From Aureobasidium sp. EXF-3400 (taxonomy: Eukaryota > Ascomycota > Dothideomycetes > Dothideales > Saccotheciaceae): a stretch of 64,000 nucleotides of DNA. Where the stretch lies: contig SWBL01000130.1 of the NCBI GenBank assembly GCA_024195585.1, forward strand, positions 1 to 64,000. The letters are read 5' to 3'. A program made the translations under genes and the position numbers. This document shows positions 10,908-22,521 of this stretch, in pieces. How positions within the stretch are numbered: the stretch's first letter is position 1; the number at the start of each line of letters is the position of its first letter. The notes beneath the pieces were generated by a model. The model did no database searches and had not been told where the DNA came from. It worked only from the letters and a program-made list of their open reading frames with translations.

Positions 10908-11861
10908 CTACAAGTTACTCATCTGGCCCTTAACTTGGATATTCTGCAGCTGACGCATATCATATGCGTGTACCGGAAGCTCCACGTCCTTTGGCGCTGT
11001 GAGAATACCAAACTCGTGCGTATAATACCCGGAGATACCATGGAATCCAACAATCCTCTCTCCCGGTCCAGGTTCCAGCACCTTGATATCGTCAACATGA
11101 TTGTAACGATTGAGCACGCCGGCTTTGGTCCCGTCAGACAAGGTCATGGTTATACCACCCAAGTTGCTCCTGCCCCATCCATGCATCTTTACTTCAACTT
11201 TGACAATGTCAACGCCTTGAGGGAGGCTGAGCATTTGAGCGTTACCGCCGCCCATGTCGAATCTGGATCCGTCTAGGTTGTAGCGGTATCCGCAAGGTGT
11301 CTTGTGGCCGTCCTCGTAGTATACAACAGCACCGTCGAGTATAGCGCCAACGCGGAGATCTATTTTCTCTGCTCTGCTCAATTTGCCGTTTGGACCTCTC
11401 TCAGTGAGCATGACTGCCCATCGATGTCCTTCCTCCGGGTCGCTTGCAAGGGCAGATTGTTTGGTCAGAATGATGTCGGAGTTGCTGATGCGGATAGAAG
11501 CCCGATACGCATTTCTCCATACACATGGGACCCGTGTGATTTGTCCGTTGCAGCCGAGCACTCCTACGGCGAGTGGTATAGACCGGTCGAATTCGTCCAG
11601 CTCGAGAACGACTGAATTGATCTTGTCACTGGTTCTCGAGCAGTCGTAGGTATGCCATCCGATGTTCGTGCCGTTGGTGACCTTAATCTGGGCAATTCCG
11701 GTGCTGCACTCGATGACCATATTGTCGGAGCTTGAGTCTTCAGAAAAGTGCGGAGTGATTGTTGGAGGAGCGGTCGATTTGGTAGGGAACGAAGATGGCT
11801 TGGACCTGCGTCGTCGGACTGTGTCGCATCCACCGCGTTGTTTGATAGTTGAGATGCGCAT
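10908..11861 (-). CDS. Jacalin-like lectin-fold protein, hypothetical
   Basis: Intronless, 317 residues, ATG at 11861. The first 50 residues are basic and Ser/Pro-rich. The C-terminal part (about residues 225-300) has strand-turn spacing and phrases reminiscent of a jacalin-related lectin domain, for example MHGWGRSNLGGITMTLSDG and ERIVGFHGISGYYTHEFGIL. The middle region (about 50-220) is not one I recognise. There is no clear signal peptide, so it is probably intracellular. It is divergent to the citrate carrier gene, with about 520 bases between the two starts. Sugar binding is an inference from the fold-like pattern only. Confidence 0.7.
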   Translation of the reverse strand: MRISTIKQRGGCDTVRRRRSKPSSFPTKSTAPPTITPHFSEDSSSDNMVIECSTGIAQIKVTNGTNIGWHTYDCSRTSDKINSVVLELDEFDRSIPLAVGVLGCNGQITRVPCVWRNAYRASIRISNSDIILTKQSALASDPEEGHRWAVMLTERGPNGKLSRAEKIDLRVGAILDGAVVYYEDGHKTPCGYRYNLDGSRFDMGGGNAQMLSLPQGVDIVKVEVKMHGWGRSNLGGITMTLSDGTKAGVLNRYNHVDDIKVLEPGPGERIVGFHGISGYYTHEFGILTAPKDVELPVHAYDMRQLQNIQVKGQMSNL

Positions 11862-12384
11862 CTTGATTCAGTAAGAGAGAGGATTTATGCTGTTGATTAA
11901 GAAACCGGTCGAAGAGGTTGAAGGTGATTGTGGTGTAGACAACAATAAACAGGCGATTAACAAGCATTAAATATTACCCCTACCTTGATGCACCAGAATA
12001 GCGCTCTACCTCAAATAAATCGATGTTGCCTGAATTCATTACGGCTGGGTGCAGCAGCCTTAGACGAGTCGGGTTTCAAGGCGTCAACAGCCCGTGTCTG
12101 TCGCGGACCAGGCAGAACCGTCGCTTTTCGCGTCAAAGTCAAGTTCCGCAGACTTGAGTCGCGCCATAATTGAGACTGTTCATGACTATCATGTATCTCG
12201 AGATACCAGGACTCGATACAAGACAACATGCAGGAGAAGCAGACAAAGTTATCTTCACGCGACGAACAGCATCCATTCCGCTTGCAAAACTCTCGGGAAT
12301 GGTTTACGCGAACGTCATACCTCGGTAATCATCCACTCTCACCTTCCAATCGCGTGTCCTCTTAACCACACATATATCAAAAAG
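11862..12384. promoter_or_regulatory. Shared divergent upstream region
   Basis: This 523-base segment separates the starts of the jacalin-like gene (minus) and the mitochondrial citrate carrier (plus) and should hold both promoters. The plus-strand frame of the carrier stays open upstream from 12094, but that extension has no carrier homology and is not counted as coding. I see no specific binding site I would name. Confidence 0.4.
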
Positions 12385-13269
12385 ATGAGCAACAAACACG
12401 AAAAACAGACGAAACCAATAGTGTCTGTGATATCCGGGGGAGTCGCTGGAGGCGTAGAAGCTCTGGTAACATATCCCTTCGAATTCGCCAAAACCAGAGC
12501 TCAGTTGCATGTCCGAAAAGCAGGAGTACCATACCCAAGAAACCCATTTGCTGTGGTTGGTCAGGTATACAGTCAAGAAGGATTACGTGCATTGTATAAA
12601 GGATGTGCGGCATTGGCGGTGGGATCGATCGGTAAAGATGCTGTCAGATTTTTGTCTTTCGATACAGTCAAGAATGCCTTCAAGGACCCTGAGACCGGGA
12701 CTTTATCACCATTGAGGAATATGCTGGCTGGAATGGCTGCTGGAGTTGTTGCAAGTGCCACTGCAGTAACACCCACGGAACGAATCAAAACTGCTCTGAT
12801 CGACGACGCCAGAGGACCCAGACAATTCACCTCCACCATGCACGCAGTCAGGACAATCATAGCCGAAGACGGCTTCAAAGGCCTTTATCGCGGATTCGCA
12901 GGAACAACATTGAAACAAGCTTCAGCAACCAGTTTCCGAATGGGCACCTACAATATCCTCAAGGACTACGAGAAGAATCACAACATTGAGCAAAACACGG
13001 CTACCAATTTTGCGAATGGAGCTGTTGCTGGTATCACCACCACATTGGCTACACAACCCTTTGATGTCATCAAGACAAGGTCGCAGACTGCGAAGGCGAC
13101 GACGACAGTGGAAGCTATTGCGAGTATTTGGCAAGATGATGGTATTCGTGCTTTTTGGAGAGGCACGTTCATGAGATTGGGACGCACTGTGCTTGCAGGA
13201 GGAGTACTGTTTACGACCGCCGAGGCGGTTGCGAAGATTATCAACCCAATCTTGGATCCGATAGTATGA
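12385..13269 (+). CDS. CTP1: Mitochondrial tricarboxylate (citrate) carrier
   Basis: Intronless, 294 residues from ATG 12385, the normal size of a mitochondrial carrier. It has the three tandem repeats of the family, each with the P-x-D/E-x-x-K/R-x-K/R signature: PFEFAKTRAQ, PTERIKTALI and PFDVIKTRSQ, followed by matching glycine-rich loop motifs (EGLRALYKG, DGFKGLYRG, DGIRAFWRG). The pattern best fits the citrate/tricarboxylate transport protein of the inner membrane, which exports citrate in exchange for malate and so feeds cytosolic acetyl-CoA and lipid synthesis. The longer open frame upstream (from 12094) lacks family similarity, and MSNKHEKQTK is the natural start. Confidence 0.92.
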   Translation: MSNKHEKQTKPIVSVISGGVAGGVEALVTYPFEFAKTRAQLHVRKAGVPYPRNPFAVVGQVYSQEGLRALYKGCAALAVGSIGKDAVRFLSFDTVKNAFKDPETGTLSPLRNMLAGMAAGVVASATAVTPTERIKTALIDDARGPRQFTSTMHAVRTIIAEDGFKGLYRGFAGTTLKQASATSFRMGTYNILKDYEKNHNIEQNTATNFANGAVAGITTTLATQPFDVIKTRSQTAKATTTVEAIASIWQDDGIRAFWRGTFMRLGRTVLAGGVLFTTAEAVAKIINPILDPIV

Positions 13270-13713
13270 TGAACGTGTTTTGATCTCGACCTTCTCCCAG
13301 CGGTTATGACGGCAATCGAAGCATGTATGTTGTGCAGCAAACAGATAGCATATCCAAGCGTGTACTCGATGCGCCTCTCAGTCCTTTCACCGCAATGGGG
13401 GCTTCAAAGATGTGCTGTTGTCGCCGGTCTGGGCAACTGCTTGAATCTGCTCCTTGTGTGCTGCTGCATTCCCTGCTCACAAGCGACTGATGATGTCTAA
13501 CATTTGGAAATTTGAGCTTTGATGGCAGGGAATGTCCTGCTTCTGTTTCCTTCATCGTCTTGCTTTGTGGAATCCTTAATGACCGAGAATTGCGCTATTT
13601 TCCAGGTGCAGTACGAAGCGCCAGGATGCGTGTTCATTCTCGAGCAAGTGCAGGGCAGCTGTTGGATCATCCTTGTGATATTCCAAATTGGTATGCTATG
13701 TTCAGGGTCTCGC
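13270..13713. other. Intergenic stretch between convergent genes
   Basis: The citrate carrier and the Zn2Cys6 factor converge here. I see only 3' flanking sequence. Confidence 0.5.
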
Positions 13714-15022
13714 TCAATGTCCTGGCAGTGGTGTGTTGTGAGATGACTGATCGCTTGCTACAGCAGTCCACGATCGTTGGACTAACTCAGCCCATTCCTT
13801 TTTCGATTCAAGCAAGATTGGCAGTATCGCATGCACAAGTCGCTTTCCTGCATCCGCCGCCCACCATCGATCCCGGAGCAGATGGACGATAACGCCATAG
13901 TGTGCGAGTATTGCTATCGCCAGAGGATCCCTAGTCTCAATGAGACTCACATAGTCGTCACTCAATGTAACTGGCCATGTCATAATCCCTGACATAATGC
14001 CGCCTGTGCAATAAGACTCCATAGCTTGTTGGAGGAAGGTTATGGCATTAGAGTGATGTTCACCGTCTGCTGTCTTCAAGGCCTCTTCGCGTATGAGCTC
14101 AAGTGTGGTATCAATTGTACTTAGGAGTGTCAGCCTGAGATGCGATACACTGCAGCGATAGGTCAATCATACCGGCACATATCAGGCAGCGTCACACCTG
14201 TACCGTTTCCAGAGCTCAAATTGCCTGGAGTGTGCGGATTGAAGAGAGTTCCGAAACTCGAGAGACGCAGAAGATCGCTGTAATTGTTATGCACCAACCC
14301 AACACCAGCGATGAACTGGCGCAACTCGAGTATATCGACTAGAGCATCCGATAACTGGCGACTGTGTTGCCAGTGAGACTGCGCTATTGAGAATATCATG
14401 ATGAGTATAGAGCATGCGAATATGGGCTCGTAATTGCTCGAGTCAAGGCAGCCCAGAACATGCTGGAACCCGATGAGCGCTTTGTTCTCATAATCCAGAG
14501 CGGCGCAGTCCCAGACAGGATCCTCGAAGGAGAGTTGACGTGCGGATAATGCTAGAAGCGCGTCCAAGAGAAACTCGTGCGACAGAGCCAATTCTGGTAC
14601 AAGCACTTGCCACAGATGAGTTTCGTCGGAGTGCTGTCTCATCGATTTGTATGCGTTGGTTGACCAATTGTGCATGAGTTTTAACTCTAGCACTCTAGTC
14701 TCGCCAGACCGGGTGAGCGAAGATGACATAGATCCCGATTGCTCGGAGGGTGATGCGGTTACGCTTGCTAGATTGCTGTGGCTCGATTCAACGAAGCTGC
14801 ATACAACCTCGCGTTTGAGGCAATACCCACAACTGGGCGTGCCTTCATCGCACTATCAATTATTCAGTCAGCAACGGAACCAGTGGACATTCTGTTGTTG
14901 ATGAGAGCTGAAAAGATCTGTAGGCACGACCACAAGTATGCATAAATCCTGACCTTGACATGACGTTGCTTGCATTGAGTGCATCCTCGGCGAGACTTGG
15001 TATGACTTCGACGCTGCGACAT
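13714..15022 (-). CDS. Zn(II)2Cys6 transcription factor, Upc2/sterol-uptake-control type
   Basis: Exons are the complement of 13714-14134, 14173-14852 and 14954-15022; introns are 38 and 101 nt; 389 residues. The N-terminus MSQRRSHTKSRRG leads into a canonical cluster with Cys at 14, 17, 24, 31, 34 and 41 (spacing 2-6-6-2-6). The first intron splits the cluster after HVK. The rest is the compact regulatory domain seen in Upc2-like proteins: LELKLMHNWST, then WQVLVPELALSHEFLLDALLALSA, then an all-helical tail. It should bind DNA in the nucleus; sterol control is the family's best-known role but the target here is unknown. The second intron is very short, yet it is the junction that joins MCR to LTLLSTIDTTLELI in frame. 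It is the intact relative of the decayed gene at 7.3-8.8 kb. Confidence 0.85.
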
Positions 15023-15928
15023 TGATGATCCGTAAAACAGCTGTATTCAAGTACTGGTTGGCGTATAGAACACGAAAGATCCTATAGAAGGCACAGGTGG
15101 TCTGCAGGCTGTCTTTTGCCCACGGAAATTCCCAGACCAATCAAATCATGAGTGGTTCATGTATCGCTTCAACAAGCGCTCAAGATTAAGGTAAGAGCGA
15201 AAAGGTCGACAAGTAGACATCGTTTGATTGTGCCCTAACTTCACCTGCCAAACACTGTGTAGTGCGGGGATCCTACGAAGAAGCTCCATGAATGATGCCA
15301 AGCAAACGCGTGTAAAATGAAGAATGAATCATTCGAGGAACACTCATCTTTCTATTTGAAGGTATCTTGAGCGACGAACAGGTTCTCGGAAGTTTCAGTG
15401 TTCATGTTGAGCTGTGTCTGGTCCCTTAACAATCTGATGCGCCCACGCGTTGAGGGAAAAGCGCGATCAGCACGACGTAATACGCAACACGAAATACGCA
15501 ATACGCAATACGCATTTCAAACGCCTGGCATAGTTTTTTCGCTCTCCTACTTCACAAGTCAACGGCAGCACGCCGTGTGTAGCAAATGTTGCTATCTTGA
15601 CGATGGCGCAGGAAAAGAGCTTGGCAGATTGCGCATCTGACTTACACGCAATACGCAAACTGCGCCCGTAGGTCTCAGTAGACTGAGGAGGTTACTTATA
15701 TTTGTGTGTTCCTCCGCTGCTGTTAAGTATCATATTCTATCCGCTGTCTACTCGAGTACTCTCACCCATCCACACTCTTTCTCCTACATACTCCGGTCTA
15801 TCCTCCCGCACAATCCGACATCCACACTCTTCTCAATATCATAATATCTGCCAAATTCAGGATCCAATCCTCAGACCAAGAACTATCGAAGGCTCTTCCC
15901 CAGAATACAACCAGATCGCGCCATCAAT
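15023..15928. other. Intergenic stretch with short A/T-containing repeat
   Basis: Divergent upstream regions of the Upc2-like factor (minus) and the RTA1 protein (plus). It contains a small microsatellite (see 15479-15513) and a pyrimidine-rich stretch before the RTA1 start. No other gene is seen. Confidence 0.5.
15479..15513. repeat. AATACGC microsatellite
   Basis: Three perfect head-to-tail AATACGC heptamers at 15493-15513, one more at 15479-15485 with a degenerate unit between, and a lone copy at 15650-15656. It lies in the divergent promoter region between the Zn2Cys6 factor and the RTA1 gene. Confidence 0.85.
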
Positions 15929-16842
15929 ATGTCAGACACTCAATATGGTGACTTCAAGCTGTACCGCTATGATCCAAGCATGGCCGGTGCGGTGATCTTC
16001 GTCCTCGCATTCATCGCAGCGACTGGCTTGCATTTCTATCAAATGATCCGAACAAAGACGTACTTCTTCGTCCCGTTCGTCATTGGAGGACTATTCGAGG
16101 TCATTGGATATGCTGCAGTAAGTCTTTCATCGATGGACCATCAACGCATAAACTCATCTCTTTCTTCTAGCGTGCCAAATCGAGCCAGGAGTCCCCCAAC
16201 TACAGCATCCCAGCCTACTCCATCCAGGCCATTCTAATCCTTGTAGCACCAGCGCTCTTTGCAGCGTCAATATACATGGAGCTGGGACGCATCATTCTCC
16301 TTACCGACGGAGAGCAACATAGTATCATCCCGAAGAAATGGCTTACGAAGATCTTCGTCATCGGCGACGTTATCTCATTCTGCCTCCAAGCCGCTGGCGG
16401 TGGCATCATGGCCTCTGGCACGATCGAAGCACTCGAGATGGGAGAGCACATCACTATTGGCGGTCTCGTCATCCAAATCCTGTTCTTTGGCTTCTTCATC
16501 GTCGTCAGCATCACTTTCAACATGCGCATGAACAAGATACCCACCAGTCGCAGCATGATCAGCTACAACCCCTGGAAGAAGCATCTCTACACCCTCTACG
16601 GCGGTAGCGCACTCATCTTGATCAGATCGATCTTTCGCTTGATCGAGTACAGCCAGGGTAACGATGGATATCTTATCTCGCACGAGTGGTTCTTGTACGT
16701 TTTCGATGCTTGTCTGATGTTCGCCACCATGGCCTTGTTCGCTTGGTTCCACCCCAGTGAGATCTGGGCTTTGCTGAACAAGAACGGCGGCAAAATGGTC
16801 AGTCATGGATACAAGATTGAGGCATCAATCCCTTTGATGTGA
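15929..16842 (+). CDS. RTA1-family membrane protein
   Basis: Two exons, 15929-16117 and 16171-16842, joined by a 53-nt GT-AG intron, encode 286 residues. The protein has about seven hydrophobic segments, the family layout, with the conserved phrases FVIGGLFEVIGYAAR (across the splice), APALFAASIYMELGRII and GDVISFCLQAAGGGIMA. RTA1-like proteins sit in the plasma or endomembrane; some members act in lipid translocation or in resistance to sterol-pathway inhibitors such as 7-aminocholesterol. The substrate is not visible from sequence. Its neighbours, an Upc2-like regulator upstream and a sterol glucosyltransferase downstream, are consistent with a membrane-lipid theme, but no direct link is shown. 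Confidence 0.92.
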
Positions 16843-17058
16843 GAAGCATGTGGCGTCGGAACAATCAAGCAGGGCCGTCATCTCAGCTTGTCAACAACCA
16901 TCAGCATTTTTCCTAAGCAAGCGTGTCTCTATTTCTTATGTATACAATTTCGAAGGAGTTTGCGGAGTTCAAATCACCCGGGCGAAGTTTTGTTTAATGG
17001 TCTCATTTTCACTAGAATCACGGGCAGCAATGCTATTTTATTCCTCCAGTGTACTACC

Positions 17059-19889
17059 TCATGCAGAACCGAGTGCTTTGAACCTTTCCATCAATGCAAC
17101 GATCTCGCTTCCAGTCCATTGCTGATGTTCGACTAGCCATTGACCCTCAGCAGCACGCTGAGCATCTATCAGCTTACGCGACTGGCTGTTCACCGCAGAG
17201 CGTACACTCTTTGCAATACCAGCCACCGGGTATGCAAACGCACCAAGCGCACCAGCTGCAGGCTTGGTAATGATACCGGCCAATCCCTTACCAAATCCAG
17301 TAGCTAAGCCCACAGTACCTGACTTCTTGTACTCCTTGTAAGGCTGCACGGCGAGACCTGAGATTCCGTCCATCAGACCCCACGCTAGGGACTTGCCGCC
17401 TACAGCAAAACCGCTTCCAGCTCCTGTGACTTTGCCATTGTCTCGCACGTCGTCGCCGTAAAATTTTGGTGCTTTGTGGAGACCTTCAGCTAGGGCTAGA
17501 GGCATGTCGAGAGTAAACCCTTTGATGGCTTTTGGGGCTAACCATGCAAGACTCTTTGCGCTCGCCATTGCTGCTTTACCGCCCGCAGACGATCTTTTGT
17601 CGCGTGACTTCATCGAATCCACCGTATGCATACTTGCACTCGAGCTCTTGGGAGTGTCGGACTCTTCTAGTTGTTGAGAGATGAGGGAGGCCGAACTTGC
17701 GCTATTTTGTGCTTGCTGTCGTCGCTCTTCGCCGTATATTCTGATGGGTTCGGTGACCATGCCTGTGAGGCAGCCAGTGATATCCACCAACGTGCCTGTC
17801 AATGCAGATGTTCCACCACTCAGAGGATCCCACCTAACAGGTTCGATTGACAGAGGCTTCGTTTGATGACTGGTACCAATTAGCATGTACCGAAAGATCT
17901 GCTTGATTGTTGACCTACGGTTTTAGCTCTTTTCGCAGTTTGGTCCATTGCGATATCAAAACCTCAGCGGCCAGTTTAGATATCTTTACCGGCTTGCGGC
18001 CTGATTTGAGCGTCCAGACTGCTGGTTGATCCGGTATAAGGTCACATTGCATCGTTTTGAGGGGAAGATGCCTGTGGAAGGACTCCACGGCAGCTTGAAT
18101 ACCCTGTTCATTTTCCATTCGTCTTGCGATAGCTTTTGCTGCTGCCGATGTTTCTTTTCTCATGAGGAACTGGATGGCTTCAGCTAGTGCGGCAGCAGTC
18201 ATCTTACGCGGTGGCAGAGGCTCTGGTCCAGCTCCAGAATTTGCAACCATGTGGCCCCAGAAAGGTTGGCTATCAATTGTTAGCATCTACAATTACGAGC
18301 CAGGTGGTTACTGTTGACTTACTCTCCAAAGAACGGACAAACCAGAGTCGGAAGACCGTTTCGAAGTCCGCAAGCGGTTGTGCCTGCGCCACCGTGGTGC
18401 ACGACAGCTGCCATACGTGTGAACAACCATTCATGTGGACAATCATCGATGTAGTATACGTTCTCATTCGCTGCGCCGATGAGATTAGACCACCCTTTCG
18501 AGATGACAGCTCTCACGCCAACAAATCGCACAGCGTCAAGGATTGTGGTCAGCATCTGAGCAGAGTCTTCGAGAACGATGCTTCCGAAGCCGATGTATAT
18601 TGGTGGTGATCCTGCAGCCAGGAACTTGACAAGGCCTGGTTCGGGCTCGTACGTAGGTGTGTCACGGAAGAAGAACCCACATACGTCTTGAGATATATAT
18701 GAGCGTATGATGAATCCAAGAGCGTCGGATACACGTACCGATGTAATCTGCCCAGTCGCTAGGCTTTGGCGCCAAAGCTGGCGACCAACAGTAAGTAAAT
18801 GGGATCTTAAGCATTTTTGCTAGTGCAGGACCGTCGAGAAGGTTGATAGGTTCCAATTGGATGCTTTCTCGCCAGTCGTTGATCACATCGCCTAAGCTAT
18901 GTCGAAGTCAGCCGTTCTGGAAACCTCTGGACTAACAGTTTGTCTGGACAACAACTTACCCTTGCCAGGTCATCCAGTCGACCAAGTGATATGACAGATA
19001 GTTCGCTGCCCCGTGACTGCCATCAACATTGGTTAAGTTGGCCAAAGGATGTGGGAAAGCACGAGTACCAGTCCAAGGCATGGTGAACATGAGGTGAACG
19101 GGTATACCCAAAGCCTGCGCACAATGTATATGAGCGAAGCTAGGAGGGTTCGCAATGATCGCATCCGCAACAAAAGGCTGGCCATTGAACGGATCTGGCA
19201 GCACACATGAATCCCAGCACCCGGATAACATGCCAGCGACCATTTTGCGTTTCCGGCTTATCTCACCAGACATCATTGTTCTCATGGAAGGCATAAGACT
19301 GGGGTTCTTGACCATATATGCCATCAATGAAGCCGGATCTCCTCCTATGGGATAGAATTCGAGTCCGGCTAATCGGACAAAGGCGGCAAACATATCGTGG
19401 GTGGCAAGTCTGACTCTGTGACCGTATCGCTGGAGCTCAGCACCTAGAGCGATAAATGGTTGTACATCACCTCGGCTGCCTACGACTTGGATCACGATGT
19501 TGAGCTTGACAGTCCATGCCTGATATGATAGTTTATTGGAACTGGATTGTATCTTGTCATCATAGACTGGCGGAGCCGGCTGTGTATCTCCATCAGGTGT
19601 CGAAGGAAAGCACTTTGAGAAGGTTCGAATGAAATGTGAGTTGAAATCAATATCAACGCGTCCGTCATCTAGGTGTTGAGTCAGTGCTGTTGATTCGATG
19701 ATACGTGAAAACGTCTTCACCTCTGATATGATATGAACCCTCAGCATCATCTACTACAGTTTCAGGATCGTGGCTGGCATCATAACTTTGGTCGTAAGTC
19801 TCTGTATACTGCGGAGGAGCTAGTGATTCTGATTCGAAGTCGGTACTCGGAGTCCTCTCGAGATCCCTGATTTCGTTGTGTTTCGCCAT
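17059..19889 (-). CDS. Sterol 3-beta-glucosyltransferase-like (UGT, no PH/GRAM domain)
   Basis: Six exons, complement of 17059-17869, 17919-18269, 18323-18686, 18739-18896, 18960-19668 and 19721-19889; five introns of 49-63 nt; 853 residues. The acidic N-terminus has no PH or GRAM domain, unlike Atg26. The N-terminal glycosyltransferase domain starts at [15 protein letters not shown] (residues 118-132) and includes FYPIGGDP and [11 protein letters not shown]. The C-terminal donor-binding domain has [13 protein letters not shown] and [12 protein letters not shown] (from 442), then PFFGDQPFWG across a splice. The family transfers glucose from UDP-glucose to membrane sterols. A further region of about 290 residues after the catalytic part has [12 protein letters not shown] Gly/Ala-rich segments, usual in the filamentous-fungal subfamily, of unknown role. 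All junctions restore family motifs. Confidence 0.92.
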
Positions 19890-20589
19890 TGATGTATCAA
19901 TGAATTGTCGTATTATTTGTGTCAGGAAACCACAAGCCAAGAAGACAAGTAAAAGTCTTTACACAACTTGAGGTCTTTCTCAAGTATTTTTGAGATTCTG
20001 ACAATGTAGGCAGCTACATTAAGAGACCCCACATTTAATACATGTAGAGACCAAGCTGCCGGGACGAAGGATCTGAGGACGATCGTTTACGTACTGCGAT
20101 TCGAGTCGCATCTCCTCATCACCCTTTGGTTCGGCATTTCGACAGTTTTGGACGGTCCGACACCAATATTGAGCGATGCTATCTTGACGTTCGTCATGCT
20201 CGCAGTGAGTGACTGCGAAGGGAGGAGAAGGAGTCGACGAAGTCATCAAACATCAGGCGGATTGAGCTGGCACATCGTCATTTAATTCTCGCTTCGACTT
20301 CGGCAAAGACGGTGCGCCACTTGTTACTCCGAAACACATACGGTATTGGTGACGGTTATATACTCTACTACATCGTTCATTTGTGATATCTGAAACAACA
20401 AATTATATCGCCGTAGTCGATTACATCTCTGCCCATGTACCTGCTGCCTCCAAAGCATACTTTGTTGTTGAGATCTTAGCTTCGAGGAGCTGATGTTGTC
20501 CACACCATCAACTCTACGTAGCTAACGTTGTCTTGCGTGACTTCCTTGGACAGCCCTTGATCTAGATTCGACGTTCTCATCCCTCATGA
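19890..20589. other. Intergenic stretch with one weak small frame
   Basis: Upstream region of the sterol glucosyltransferase, then the 3' flank of the GPI-type protein. A minus-strand ATG frame at 20019-20249 (about 75 codons, ending STCIKCGVS) has several Cys residues but no recognisable family, and I leave it as doubtful. Confidence 0.4.
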
Positions 20590-21833
20590 TTACAAGAGAG
20601 CGAATGCGAGACCACCGAGTCCCATGAGAGCAGCTGCAGGATGCTGTGCAGCCATCAATGTAGGAGCAGCACCAGTACTCACGGATGAAGCGCCAGACCC
20701 AGTCCCAGTCCCAGTGACACTGCCAGTAACGCTACCGGTGCCCTTTCGAGTCACACTGCCATTCGCACTACTACTGGCCTTTCCAGTAACGATGCCACTG
20801 GTCTCTCCAGTAGCGCTGGCACTCCTAGTAGCCACCGCCTCCACTGAAGCAGCGGTGATAGTGAACGTCGCATTCCACGCAGTCCAGGTATAAGTCGCGC
20901 CGCTGACAGGAGCAGTCATAATACCATTAGTATCACTCCAAGTACCAGTCGCCGAGTGCAACGGAGTAGGTCTTGCATAGTCAGAAGCATTTACGCCATA
21001 GATGCTGAATCCATAATCCACGCAATTGAAATTCTGGAGCCGGGAAGAACATTGCGCCAGACTATTGTTGTTGCCATGGCTGTCATCGTCGATGAGAGCC
21101 TCTTTGATGTAGTCCAAAACAATATAATCAGGGTCTTGATCTTTGCAAGTATCCCAGGCGCTATTGGTAGATACAGTCAGTAAGGTAGGCAACAAACACA
21201 CGGTAAATTCAATTACTCACCCAGCAGCATAACTACCGTAGAGGCAACAATCGCAATCAGGAGTTGGTTGCTCTTCAAGATCGCCTGAATCGCCACGCTC
21301 AGATTGTACTTTTTCCATACAGATTGAGTAAGCTTCGTTGGTGGGCAAGTTGTCGTTTAGCTTGTTGAGGTTACAGCTGCATGATTCAGCTGCATCTGTA
21401 GGAGCTGGCCAAAACGGCAGGTTTGGAGCGGGTTCGTCTTCACTCAATATCAAAGAGCACGTGAAATTATAGGAGAGCACTAGTTGTTGGTAATCGCATG
21501 AATAGACCTATACTGACGTCAGTCGTGTGGTGAAGAATGTTGTTCTAGTATATCTTGTCATACCCTGTTCCAGCAGTTTGTAAGGACACAGTCGATTCTG
21601 TTCTGCAAACCCAAGGATTGGACAAGCGGATCATACTCGGCGGTGTCGTTTTGTGCTTCCCAACATGTTTTCATCTCGGTCGGTGCAGCGCAGTCGGTGA
21701 AGGTGAACGGTAGGTCCAGGCGGTCCCAGATGGTTGAGGGCGGTTGGACATCGTCTTGAGCATCGTCTTGAGCACAAGTTACGGCAGACAAAGCTGCTAT
21801 GCAGCAACCCACAAAAGTGTGTTTGCCAACCAT
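20590..21833 (-). CDS. Secreted Cys-rich protein with GPI-type tail
   Basis: Three exons, complement of 20590-21160, 21221-21507 and 21564-21833; introns 60 and 56 nt; 375 residues. The first 20 residues form a signal peptide (CCIAALSAVTCAQ). Two Cys-rich stretches follow: FTDCAAPTEMKTCWEA with LTNCWNRVYSC across the splice, then AESCSCNLNKL, YSICMEKVQ and CDCCLYGSYAAG. The last part is a Ser/Thr/Gly-rich stalk with repeated GSVTG units, ending in a hydrophobic stretch, the pattern of GPI attachment. It is therefore probably anchored at the cell surface or wall. I do not recognise the family, and the paired Cys blocks do not match a CFEM domain cleanly. Confidence 0.82.
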
Positions 21834-22521
21834 GATAGGAATGTAAACTTGTAATCTGATACGAAAAGAAAAGAGAGGAGAAAATTCGTGAAAATTGTGG
21901 TATATAGATAGTCTGCGTTCCAGGCGGCCGAATCGAAGGATTTGAGCACGGTTGCTGGGCGGTGTGGCCTTCTAATTTCCAAATTTTGTCACCGCATAAT
22001 ATAAAACAGTGTTGAACTCATGTTAGCCTACCAGTTCTGCGGTATAGGTCTAGAGCCAACATCTCAACCTTTTTAGTTCTTGCAGCATATTCGTCGAGAA
22101 GCGAATGGTTAATCTCCACGGTCGAAGATGGTGGAGTGCTTTCTGAGCACCGTAGCAAAGTCCAAAGTTGCCTTGCATCGACCCCGAAGATTGTCTTGCT
22201 TACATCACCACAGGGTTACTGTTTGTGCCTCATTTCGGCAGACACGTTCTCTGGACTCACGAGCCTAGAGGAGTTATCTCTTGGTGCAGGTGGTCAATAG
22301 TTCCCAGACTGCCGTTACGCGAGTATTGGGGACTGGATCTATCGATTGATCAACATAGCTGGAGCTTGTACTACGGCGATGAGATGTCGACCTGGGTGGT
22401 CTGGAGTTCGATGTACGAGAATTATTGTGGCGAGTTCTGGAACTTGGTAGACCATCCAGAGCTAACAATGCCCGGCTCATGAGTGGATTAGCCAAGGACT
22501 CAGATTGCGGATTTACATTCA
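21834..22521. other. Intergenic stretch
   Basis: Promoter side of the GPI-type gene and 3' flank of the second Zn2Cys6 factor. A tryptophan-rich plus-strand frame at 22168-22482 has only a TTG start and no family match, and I do not call it. Confidence 0.45.

Noticed and set aside
12094..12384. 97-residue N-terminal extension of the citrate carrier
   Set aside because: No carrier similarity. The family start fits ATG 12385.
22168..22482. Tryptophan-rich 104-codon frame
   Set aside because: Only a TTG start, no family match, no splice context; likely chance.
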